A stretch of DNA of 64,000 nucleotides from JANXQE01 sp035651635 (GTDB lineage: Bacteria > Verrucomicrobiota > Verrucomicrobiia > Limisphaerales > UBA8199). The stretch is taken from assembly GCA_035651635.1 (NCBI GenBank), contig DASRFK010000020.1, forward strand, positions 1 through 64,000, read 5' to 3'. The notes beneath the pieces were generated by a model. The model saw only the letters and a list, made by a program, of their open reading frames with translations, had not been told where the DNA came from and made no database searches. Below, one piece after another: positions 36,697 to 44,217 of the stretch. The position numbers were made by a program, and so were the translations under genes. Position 1 is the first letter of the stretch, and each line of letters opens with the position of its first letter.

Positions 36697-37665
36697 ATGC
36701 CAACTTTTTCATCTCCCGACATTTTTAAAGAGCACAAACAGTACGTCCCGCTTTTGAAGAAAGCGCTGCTCGGGGTTAAAGCCGACTCGCCGAAGAAATT
36801 CGTCTACTTCAAGCAGTACCCTTTCGGCCAAAAGAAACTTCCGCTGGTGCTGGTGGATTTTGATCCGGCCTGCCTGGCGGCGCTGGCCAAAGCTGGGCAA
36901 AAACCCACCGACGAAGGGCTGGTATCGCTGACGTCTCAAGATGAACTGAATTTCGAGCCGAAGAAAGGGAGTCTCAAACGCGCGGCCCTTAAAAAGTATT
37001 TCACCACGATGGGCGGAGGCATCAAGCCGGTCTTTGTGCCGCCCGGTGAGACGGATGATGAGTCGGAGGCACCCGAAATCGAAGGTCAGGAAAGCCCGCC
37101 CGGCGGCACGATAGCTTCCCAACCGGATGCCGCCAAGGCAGGCCGCGAGGAGATGGCGAGATTTACCGCCCGGCTTAAGGCCATGCAGCCGGACCTGCTC
37201 AAAGCCATCGCCGGCGCCGGGCCTGCCGCGCGGGAACTCAAAGCCAAGCTAGCCGAGGCGGGGGCGTTGGCGAAAAAAGGGGATGTGGTTTCAGCCGGCA
37301 AGTTATTGGATGCCGTGGAAGCCCTGATGCGCAAAGCGCCTGCGGCCGGCCTGGACGCGGCCCTGGAGCAGTGGACAACCGCACGCGGCAAAGTCATCAA
37401 TGACTTAAAGGCGCTTGAAAAAGCGATTCGCGATATGAAAGACCCTGAAGGCGACGAGGCTATCATCCTGGTCAAGGCCATTCAGGCCAATCTCACTTCC
37501 CGACCCGAGACCGCGAAAGCCGTAAAAGAGTTAGAACGCTACATTGCGACGGACGAAATCATCACGGAAGCAGAGGAGCCGAACGGGTTCGGGCTAAAGA
37601 TCGCGATCCGGGGCCCGTTGCTGCCGGCGCTCGCCGCCCTGCGCTCGGCGTTGCCCGCCGGATAA
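36697..37665 (+). CDS. Unknown protein, first gene of a two-gene cassette
   Basis: 322 residues, no signal peptide or membrane segment. The N-terminal ~110 residues form a compact alpha/beta-looking domain (DIFKEHKQYVPLLKKALLGV, KKLPLVLVDFDPACLAAL, LKKYFTTMGGGIKPVFVPP). An acidic linker follows (DDESEAPEIEGQES), then an Ala/Lys/Glu-rich helical region with coiled-coil character (residues ~145-290), and a short C-terminal beta-like end (GLKIAIRGPLLPALAAL). No known family was recognised. The helical domain could be a scaffold. It is followed after 36 bp by another unknown gene, and the pair is bounded by divergent metH and a convergent phosphohexomutase. Confidence 0.75.
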   Translation: MPTFSSPDIFKEHKQYVPLLKKALLGVKADSPKKFVYFKQYPFGQKKLPLVLVDFDPACLAALAKAGQKPTDEGLVSLTSQDELNFEPKKGSLKRAALKKYFTTMGGGIKPVFVPPGETDDESEAPEIEGQESPPGGTIASQPDAAKAGREEMARFTARLKAMQPDLLKAIAGAGPAARELKAKLAEAGALAKKGDVVSAGKLLDAVEALMRKAPAAGLDAALEQWTTARGKVINDLKALEKAIRDMKDPEGDEAIILVKAIQANLTSRPETAKAVKELERYIATDEIITEAEEPNGFGLKIAIRGPLLPALAALRSALPAG

Positions 37666-37701
37666 ATCGATTTGTCCTATGAACCAGCACAAGGAAAAAC
37701 C

Positions 37702-38703
37702 ATGAGCAAACTTGGGAATATAATTCGAAAAAGCCGCAAAAAGCTCAGTTCAACCCTCGTCGATGAAATCGCCAAATGGCTCGACGGAGATCCCGACGCT
37801 GAGGAAGACGATTTGAAGGGCCTCAAGTCCGAGGTGGAGGCGTTTCACGATTGGTGCGGGAAGGACGACGCGCTCGCCGAGGCGATTGTCAATAATATCA
37901 CCCATAGCGAGTGGACGCAGTATTTTGGCTCCAAGAAACTGAGCGAAATCAATCCACCTCTGAAAGCGGATAACGTCCGAGAGGCGATCGAAGTGGCCAA
38001 AGTGGCCGCCAAGAACAAGCAACTCCAAAAACAGAAGCCGCTCAAGGATTACGATGAAAGCGCTTACGAATCCCCGGGCAAGCTGATGGCAAAATGGGAC
38101 CTCGACCTGGAGCGCATCCAGGCGGTTCATGCGCCGACTGCACAGGAAATGGTGCTCCAGGATAAGAGTTACGAAAGGGCGGTGTGGGAAATCGCCAATA
38201 ACGAGTGGACGGAAGATAACAAGACCGGAAAAGCTGCGCGGCAGGACCGGAAGCAAAAGGCCGAGCAAGAGATGGCCAAGCTGGTTAAGCAGTATGAGGA
38301 ACTGGAGCGCCAGAAACAGCAAGAAGACGCCAAAGCGGGCAAGCTCGACGATATCGTCAAGGAGGTAGATGAGGCTTTGCCTGAGACATTCCGCGACAAT
38401 GCGCTATGCATGGAGCTTTGGAACCTGGCCAAAACCTGGGCCGGAAAATCAGGCGCTTACCATCTCAAGACCGGCTATGAGGCCAAGGAGCTCAAAGCGG
38501 CGTGGACCGCGTGGGGCAGCTTTCAAGAAATCAATGTTAAAGGGTTCCAAACCTGGCGCATTGGCAACGGCAAAGCCCAGGACAAAAGCGACCGAAGCGA
38601 CATCAAGGATCGGCCGCACAGCTCCCAAATGAACTTCGCCGTGGTCTGGCGCGGTACCATGCAAATGATTCACGTTGGCTTGAAAGGTACCGAGACCAGG
38701 TAG
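37702..38703 (+). CDS. Unknown protein, second gene of a two-gene cassette
   Basis: 333 residues from the ATG at 37702, which has AAGGA 6 bp upstream; a TTG-initiated frame from 37672 is also open. The protein is strongly hydrophilic and helical: an N-terminal acidic helical region (EIAKWLDGDPDAEEDDLKGL), a central Lys/Glu/Gln coiled coil (KAEQEMAKLVKQYEELERQK), and a C-terminal part with Trp-containing helices (WNLAKTWAG, KAAWTAWGSF) ending in beta-like sequence (FAVVWRGTMQMIHVGLKG). There is no secretion signal and no recognised domain. Same strand and short spacing as the preceding unknown gene indicate a functional pair. Confidence 0.75.
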   Translation: MSKLGNIIRKSRKKLSSTLVDEIAKWLDGDPDAEEDDLKGLKSEVEAFHDWCGKDDALAEAIVNNITHSEWTQYFGSKKLSEINPPLKADNVREAIEVAKVAAKNKQLQKQKPLKDYDESAYESPGKLMAKWDLDLERIQAVHAPTAQEMVLQDKSYERAVWEIANNEWTEDNKTGKAARQDRKQKAEQEMAKLVKQYEELERQKQQEDAKAGKLDDIVKEVDEALPETFRDNALCMELWNLAKTWAGKSGAYHLKTGYEAKELKAAWTAWGSFQEINVKGFQTWRIGNGKAQDKSDRSDIKDRPHSSQMNFAVVWRGTMQMIHVGLKGTETR

Positions 38704-38740
38704 AGCCTAGGGGTCAGGTTTGGAACTGCGGGAAGCCTAA

Positions 38741-38805
38741 GAGCGTGTTTTAAAATTCGGTTAGAAGTTCCGGCTTTAGGCAGTCTAAAGCCGGGACCCC
38801 AAACG
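38741..38805. repeat. Palindromic repeat family A, copy 3, with terminator-like hairpin
   Basis: GAGCGTGTTTTAAAATTCGG then TTAGAAGTTCCGGCTTTAG. The centre is a perfect 10-bp stem CCGGCTTTAG/CTAAAGCCGG (38770-38794). It lies between convergent genes and could serve as a bidirectional terminator. Confidence 0.8.
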
Positions 38806-38809
38806 ATCC

Positions 38810-40219
38810 TTACCGGAGCAACTCCTGGCAGGCTTTCTTCAGTTTGGCCAGGCTGGCTTTGGATTTGGCTTCAATATAGCAGCGGATCAGCGGTTCGGTT
38901 CCGCTGGCGCGAAAGGCCACCCATTCGCCTTTAGGCAACAAATACTTGAAACCGTCGGTCGTGATGAATTTCTCGACTTTAAACGCGCCAATCGTTTGCA
39001 GACCGGAGCCGAGTTTGGCCAGCAGCGCGTCCTTGGTTTCGGGCCGAATCGCGACATTAATGCGTTCGCTGTGGAACTCGCCGGTTTTTTTCTCCAATTC
39101 TTTGAGAATGCCCAGCAGGGTTTTCCGTTCGGTTGCCACCAGTTCGGCCATGAGGAGACAGGCGAGAATGCCGTCCTTTTCCGGCACGTGCCCTTTTACG
39201 CTCAGGCCGCCGGATTCTTCGCCTCCAACAATGATGGGTTCGCTCTCCATCAGCGCACCGATGTATTTAAATCCGACGGGCGTTTCGTGAACCTTCACCC
39301 CGAGCAACTCGGCCACGGCATCCACTTGGTGACTCGTGGGCACGGTTCGGACGACGGCGCCGGTCCAGCCCCGGTTTTTCTTCAGGTGATAGAGCGTGAG
39401 CGTGAGCACCTGGTTGGGCGTGAGCCAGGTCCCGTCTTTATCTACAATCCCGAACCGGTCGGCGTCTCCGTCCAGGCCAAGGCCCAGTTGGGCTTTGCCG
39501 CTCCGAACGAACTTGCTGACTTCGGCCATCCCTTCGGCGTTCGGTTCCGGATGGTGCCCGCCGAACAGAGGGTTTAGCTCGTTGTGAAAAGCGGTCACCT
39601 CGGCGCCGTTTTCCTGCAGGAGTTTGTCTAAATATCCGCGGCCGGTCCCGTACATCAGCTCGACCGCGACCTTAAGCCTCGCTTTTTTGATCGTCTTAAA
39701 ATCCACCAGCTGGTGCAGTTGTTTGAAATAGGCCGGTTGCGGATCGAAGGTTTTGCACTGGCAGGTTCCAATCACCGCGGCTTTGAACGTCCAGTTGCTA
39801 TCCTGCAAGCGCACCACATTGGCTTCGATCTGTTTCGTGATTTCCGGCGGCGCGGGAGCGCCATTGCTGGTCGAGAACTTAAGGCCCTGGTACTCGGCGG
39901 GGTTGTGGCTGGCGGTCAGGTTGATCCCACCGAGGGCTTTGCGCACACGAATGTTGTGGGCAATCACCGGCGTGGGGGTATCACGGTTGCAGAGCAGGGC
40001 ACTCAGCCCATTTGATTGGAGGACTTCGGCCGCGGCCAATGAAAACTCCCGGCCAAGAAACCGGGTGTCATAGCCCACGATCACCGTTTTTGAGGCGGGC
40101 TCGCTGAGGGTGTTCAGATAATCGGCGATGGCCTGAGTGGCGAGCCGGACGTTATCAAACGTGAAATCATGCGCGATGAGCCCGCGCCAGCCGCTGGTGC
40201 CGAATTTGATCGAAGCCAT
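38810..40219 (-). CDS. Phosphoglucomutase/phosphomannomutase family protein
   Basis: 469 residues with four alpha-D-phosphohexomutase signatures. The catalytic phosphoserine loop is NLTASHNPAEYQG, the Mg-binding loop LGLDGDADRFG, the sugar-binding loop VGGEESGGLS, and the phosphate-binding loop FRASGTEPLIRCY. It interconverts hexose 1- and 6-phosphates in the cytoplasm, feeding glycogen, cell-wall or exopolysaccharide precursors. The substrate (glucose, mannose or glucosamine) cannot be read from the motifs alone. The isolated nuoA gene lies upstream on the same strand, 81 bp away. Confidence 0.94.
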   Translation of the reverse strand: MASIKFGTSGWRGLIAHDFTFDNVRLATQAIADYLNTLSEPASKTVIVGYDTRFLGREFSLAAAEVLQSNGLSALLCNRDTPTPVIAHNIRVRKALGGINLTASHNPAEYQGLKFSTSNGAPAPPEITKQIEANVVRLQDSNWTFKAAVIGTCQCKTFDPQPAYFKQLHQLVDFKTIKKARLKVAVELMYGTGRGYLDKLLQENGAEVTAFHNELNPLFGGHHPEPNAEGMAEVSKFVRSGKAQLGLGLDGDADRFGIVDKDGTWLTPNQVLTLTLYHLKKNRGWTGAVVRTVPTSHQVDAVAELLGVKVHETPVGFKYIGALMESEPIIVGGEESGGLSVKGHVPEKDGILACLLMAELVATERKTLLGILKELEKKTGEFHSERINVAIRPETKDALLAKLGSGLQTIGAFKVEKFITTDGFKYLLPKGEWVAFRASGTEPLIRCYIEAKSKASLAKLKKACQELLR

Positions 40220-40300
40220 GGTTAAAATCTGGTCCGTCGAGAATTACACCAGCGGAAGCAATGCCTTGGCATCCCGGTAGGTGGCGTGGTCCCGGCGCGG

Positions 40301-40687
40301 TCAACTCTTCCAGTCGAACGCTCCCTTTTTGAGCGCGTAAAGATATCCGACGAAGAGGGTAGCCAGGAAGGAAAGCATGGAACCGAGAATCAGGCTTGCG
40401 TGTTCCTGGAGCATTTGTTTGTAAACCGCAGCCCAGGGATAAAGAAAGACCACCTCGATATCGAACAGGATGAAGAGCATGGCCACCAGGTAGAACTTAA
40501 CGGATAAACGGGTGCTGCCAGGACCGATCGGGATCATGCCGCATTCGTAGGGAGTGTCCTTAATCGGCGGGCGCTTGCCTTTTTTGCCCAAAATCACCGA
40601 GCCTACGAGCATCCCGAACGAGAACAACACTGCCAGAATACCCAGCATCAGCACCGGGAGATACTGCATCAATTGCGATTGTTCCAT
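40301..40687 (-). CDS. nuoA: NADH-quinone oxidoreductase subunit A
   Basis: 128 residues with three transmembrane helices (first LPVLMLGILAVLFSFGMLVG). The family hallmark TPYECGMIPIG, with its conserved Glu-Cys, is followed by STRLSVKFYLVAMLFILFDI and EVVFLYPWA. It is part of the membrane arm of complex I. The gene stands alone: no nuoB follows, and the next gene downstream encodes a phosphohexomutase. The rest of complex I must lie elsewhere, or nuoA has separated from its operon. Confidence 0.95.
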   Translation of the reverse strand: MEQSQLMQYLPVLMLGILAVLFSFGMLVGSVILGKKGKRPPIKDTPYECGMIPIGPGSTRLSVKFYLVAMLFILFDIEVVFLYPWAAVYKQMLQEHASLILGSMLSFLATLFVGYLYALKKGAFDWKS

Positions 40688-40730
40688 TAGCGGAAATTTA
40701 AAACGCTGCTCTCGTTACGCAAGCGCAAAC

Positions 40731-40943
40731 CTATCTTCGAAAAAGCCACAGCAGCAGGGTCAAAAAAGCACTCACGAGTAAACATGTCACAATGGGAGCA
40801 TAGAAAGTGAAATTCCCCCGCGAGTAATGAATGTCGCCCGGCAACCGGCCCAGCCACCCTCGGCCGAGTCCCGACCAAAGCAACGCTCCGGCGGCCGCCA
40901 GCAGCAACCCCGCGACTAACAAATATTTCCCCAACTCGTTCAC
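40731..40943 (-). CDS. DUF2905 family small membrane protein
   Basis: 70 residues, two transmembrane helices (LLVAGLLLAAAGALLWSGLG and IVTCLLVSAFLTLLLWLFRR) around the family loop LGRLPGDIHYSRGNFTFYAP. The family is widespread and of unknown function. It is 43 bp upstream of nuoA on the same strand, probably one transcript. Confidence 0.85.
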   Translation of the reverse strand: MNELGKYLLVAGLLLAAAGALLWSGLGRGWLGRLPGDIHYSRGNFTFYAPIVTCLLVSAFLTLLLWLFRR

Positions 40944-41038
40944 TAATTAACTGTATCCCGTGAAATTGGTTTTTTCAAAGCCGTTCATTGGGTTGGAGTA
41001 TGAAATGGCGTGGGGCACTAGTCCCGCGCCAGCATCAT

Positions 41039-41140
41039 GGAGTGCGGCGCTGCGCGCCGCTTTCCGACGGCACCAAATGCGAAGCCCGCAGGTGTTAGAA
41101 CCTTCGTTCGATGCAAAAGCGCCGCCAAGCGGCGCACTCC
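41039..41140. repeat. Palindromic repeat family D, copy 1
   Basis: Begins GGAGTGCGGCGC and ends GGCGCACTCC, followed by AAGACCTTCGG. Read from the right it matches the left end of 59898-60009 (CCGAAGGTTTTGGAGTGC). It lies between the DUF2905 gene and the ABC exporter gene. Confidence 0.8.
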
Positions 41141-41185
41141 AAGACCTTCGGATTTCCTGGGAGCGCCGGCGCTCTCAGGTCCCAT

Positions 41186-43018
41186 CTAGCTTCGCTCCGC
41201 CGAACCGACCGTCTCGTCAAGTTTCTCAAAACTCTCTTCGATGAAGGTGGTCCCCTGAATCCGGGCCAAACGACTGTACAGACCTTCGGTTGCGAGCAGT
41301 TCCTCGTGGGTGCCGCGCTCAATTATCTGACCATGTTGCATCACCAGGATCTGGTCCGCCTTGCGAATCGTGCTCAAACGGTGGGCAATCACGAAGCTCG
41401 TCCGGTTGGCCATCAATCTTTCCAGCGCTTCCTGGATCAGTTTTTCCGTCGCGGTATCCACGCTCGCCGTGGCTTCGTCCAGAATCAGAATAGGCGCGTT
41501 TTTGAGAAGTGCCCGAGCGATGCTGACCCGTTGCTTCTCGCCGACGCTCAGCTTTACTCCGCGCTCACCCACGCGCGAGTCATATCCATTCGGCAAGCGC
41601 GCAATGAATTCATGGCAGTTGGCCGCCCGAGCGGCCGCGCGGAGGTCCTCTTCGGTCGCCGTAAGGCGTCCGTATAAAATGTTTTCCCGGATGGTGCCGT
41701 TGAACAGGAAAGCTTCCTGGCTGACCACGCTAATGTGGTCGCGCAAAGACTCAAGCGAGACCGAGCTGATATCCTGACCGTCGATGGTGATCCGGCCGCC
41801 GGTTGGTTCATAAAATGCCGGGAGCAAATTGACCAACGTCGATTTACCCGCTCCGGTTGGCCCCGCCAGCGCAATCATCTCGCCGGGCCCGGCGCGCAGC
41901 GAAATGTCCCGGAGCACCACCCGCTCGGCGCTGTAGGCGAAGGACACCTTTTCATAGACAACTTCACCTCGGCCGCGGGTGTTCAGAGCAATCCGTGGTG
42001 AATTCTGGCCACGCTCGACCGGAGCGTCGAGAATATCGAACACGCGTTCGCCCGAGGCGCGGGCGGCCTGGAGCATTTGGTTCAAGCCGTGGAGCCGGCT
42101 GATCGGTTCGTAAAACAAGGCCAGATAAAACATGAACCCGATCAATTGGCCGAGCGTCAGGCGCCCGGCTAAAACCTGCCCGCCGCCAATCCATAAAACA
42201 AGTCCCAGGCCTAAGGAGCCCGCAAAGGTCATGGCCGGTGAGTAGGTGGCCCACACGCGCATGACGCCGAGAGTGCCGACGCGTAGATCGTCGGCGCGTT
42301 TGGCAAAGCGCTGATCCTCGTGAGGTTCACGGCCAAAAGCCTTGATCTGGCGCACCCCTTGCAGATTATCCATCAACAAAGCGTTCATAGCGCTGGAGGC
42401 GATCCGCTGTTTGCGATAACGCCGATGCGCCGTCAGGGTGTACCAAAGCGCGCCGCCCAAAAGAATTGGCAAGGGCACCAGCGCCACCGCGGTGAGCAGC
42501 GGATTGGTGAACAACATGATTACGATGACCGCCATCAACCCCAACACTGCCACCGTGCCCTGTTCCGTGCCATCGATGAGCACTCGTTCCATGGCATTAA
42601 CATCTTCGAGCACGCGCGTCATCAGATCGCCGGAGGCACGCTGGTCGAAATACCCGGCCGGTAGCCGCTGCAGCCGCGCATAGACCTCACAACGTATGTC
42701 GTAGATGACGTTTTGTTCGAAGGTGTTGTTGACCCAGATGCGCAAACCATTGAACGCATCCCTCAGAAGGAACGCTCCCAGGAGGCAGAGCATAACCGGC
42801 GCGAGCAGGTCGGCCCGTTTGTGACCGATGACCTCGTCGATTACGTACTGCGTGAGCTTGGGGTACGCCAGGGAGAAAGCCAGAGAGAGGATCGCGCAGC
42901 CCACTGTTGCGGCCGCCATCCATTTGTACGGCCGCAAATAGGGAGCGACCCGCCGCAAGGTTTCCCTCGTCGTTCGCGACCGGGCAACCAAGGTTGGATC
43001 TTCGCGCACCTGATGCAT
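41186..43018 (-). CDS. MsbA-like ABC exporter (type IV half-transporter)
   Basis: 610 residues from the ATG at 43018; a TTG frame to 43072 is open, but that part is made of repeat family B. Residues ~30-310 are a six-helix ABC membrane domain. The nucleotide-binding domain has Walker A GPTGAGKST (~386), Q-loop SQEAFLF, signature KLSVGEKQRVSIARA (~491) with Val in place of the usual second Gly, Walker B ILILDEATASVD (~511) and H-loop FVIAHRLSTI. It functions as a homodimer exporting lipids, lipid A precursors or drugs; the true substrate is not evident. No export partners are adjacent. Confidence 0.94.
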   Translation of the reverse strand: MHQVREDPTLVARSRTTRETLRRVAPYLRPYKWMAAATVGCAILSLAFSLAYPKLTQYVIDEVIGHKRADLLAPVMLCLLGAFLLRDAFNGLRIWVNNTFEQNVIYDIRCEVYARLQRLPAGYFDQRASGDLMTRVLEDVNAMERVLIDGTEQGTVAVLGLMAVIVIMLFTNPLLTAVALVPLPILLGGALWYTLTAHRRYRKQRIASSAMNALLMDNLQGVRQIKAFGREPHEDQRFAKRADDLRVGTLGVMRVWATYSPAMTFAGSLGLGLVLWIGGGQVLAGRLTLGQLIGFMFYLALFYEPISRLHGLNQMLQAARASGERVFDILDAPVERGQNSPRIALNTRGRGEVVYEKVSFAYSAERVVLRDISLRAGPGEMIALAGPTGAGKSTLVNLLPAFYEPTGGRITIDGQDISSVSLESLRDHISVVSQEAFLFNGTIRENILYGRLTATEEDLRAAARAANCHEFIARLPNGYDSRVGERGVKLSVGEKQRVSIARALLKNAPILILDEATASVDTATEKLIQEALERLMANRTSFVIAHRLSTIRKADQILVMQHGQIIERGTHEELLATEGLYSRLARIQGTTFIEESFEKLDETVGSAERS

Positions 43019-43063
43019 ACAGCTACCCACATATGGTCCAGAAACAGCCCGGGAACAAGCGCC

Positions 43064-43187
43064 GTAGCGCAAACTTTCAGTCTGCTGGGACTGCAGCCTC
43101 TCACCTGGTCGGTGTGGTTGGCTGCGCGCAGCCGACTGAAAGTCGACGGTACCGCAGACTGAAAGTCAGACTGAAAGCCTGCGCTAC
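43064..43187. repeat. Palindromic repeat family B, copy 2
   Basis: GTAGCGCA ... GCGCTAC ends with inner CAGCCGACTGAAAGTCGACG and several copies of the ACTGAAAG/CTTTCAGT motif. Same family as 32431. It lies upstream of the ABC exporter start and so may carry or disturb its promoter. Confidence 0.85.
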
Positions 43188-43292
43188 GTGGGTGATTCAT
43201 CCCACAAAAACCGGGTTTCATCCCATTTCCGTAACTTTCCCGTAATGCGCCCCGTCTGCGCCTGCTGAAAACCTAGTCCGTTTTAGTTTTCG

Positions 43293-44210
43293 ATGATGCG
43301 GTTATACAAGCATACCAACTTGTCTCCTGCCGGGAGAGAGCAACTGGCCGGGCGGTCGCGTTTGCGGGTGCGCTTGCGCTTTTGCGCGCGCCCTCTGTCA
43401 AAGCGATCAACTGGCAACTTTCAACCTGTAACCTGCAACTGGCTCTGTCGCTCCCGATTTGGTTTTGCCTTTGGCAGCTTGGGTTTTTTGCTCTGCTTGA
43501 TTATTTCGAGTGCCAGCAATGCCGCAGTACGTATTTTCATTCAGAACAGCAACAACCTGGCAGTGGTGGCGTACGAATGCACCGCCGGCGAGACCGTGCG
43601 GGCGTTTGCTCTTGATGTCTCAGTCGACCGCGGATCCATTCTGGCTATCTCAGATTTTGCCCGCGGTCCCAGCACCGCCGCCTCTCCCGGATACGGCATT
43701 TTTCCGGCTTCGTTGCGAGACCGCCTCCTGCCGGTCAGCGGTACCTATATAGATTGGACGGTCAGCACGTACACGCCGCTGGCCGTTGCCGCCGATGCAC
43801 CGGGAAACACCTTGCCAGGGCTCGGTTCGGGTGGCGTCACGCTGGAGTTCGGGGCGCTCTGGGATCCGACCGACCCGGCAGCGGTCCCGGGCACGAACGG
43901 AATACTTTGCTCTTTAACATTGAGTCAGGCTGCGAACGTTTCAGTCGGCCCGAACGTGACTCGGGGAGGTGTGGTCGGCGCATTTGTTGGAAACGTTCTG
44001 AACCCGACTTTCACGGGGGCCGCAGTCGGCCCCATGATTTCGAGCACCTCGTTTCAGAACGGCACGATCACCGTGAGCTTCACCGGCGGCGAGCTCCAAA
44101 GCGCCCCCAGTCCGGATGGTCCGTGGGCGGATACTGACGAGACCACCGGCAGCTACACCGAGGCAATAACACCGGATGAACCCAGATTTTTCCGCGTGCG
44201 GGGCTTTTAA
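43293..44210 (+). CDS. Secreted cohesin-like protein with F-F-R-V C-terminus
   Basis: 305 residues from the ATG at 43293, but the signal helix (FGFAFGSLGFLLCLIISSASNA) lies ~55-75 residues in, so the start is uncertain. The mature domain (VRAFALDVSVDRGSILAISD, PGYGIFPASL, GILCSLTLSQAANVSVGPN) looks like a beta-sandwich of cohesin type, found in many dockerin-bearing Planctomycetes proteins. The C-terminal ~45 residues (LQSAPSPDGPW to EPRFFRVRGF) are the F-[YF]-R-[LV] module. It is encoded 7 bp before a gene whose product ends in a dockerin, suggesting the two may bind, which is inference from family and position. Confidence 0.7.
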   Translation: MMRLYKHTNLSPAGREQLAGRSRLRVRLRFCARPLSKRSTGNFQPVTCNWLCRSRFGFAFGSLGFLLCLIISSASNAAVRIFIQNSNNLAVVAYECTAGETVRAFALDVSVDRGSILAISDFARGPSTAASPGYGIFPASLRDRLLPVSGTYIDWTVSTYTPLAVAADAPGNTLPGLGSGGVTLEFGALWDPTDPAAVPGTNGILCSLTLSQAANVSVGPNVTRGGVVGAFVGNVLNPTFTGAAVGPMISSTSFQNGTITVSFTGGELQSAPSPDGPWADTDETTGSYTEAITPDEPRFFRVRGF

Positions 44211-44217
44211 GAATCTA

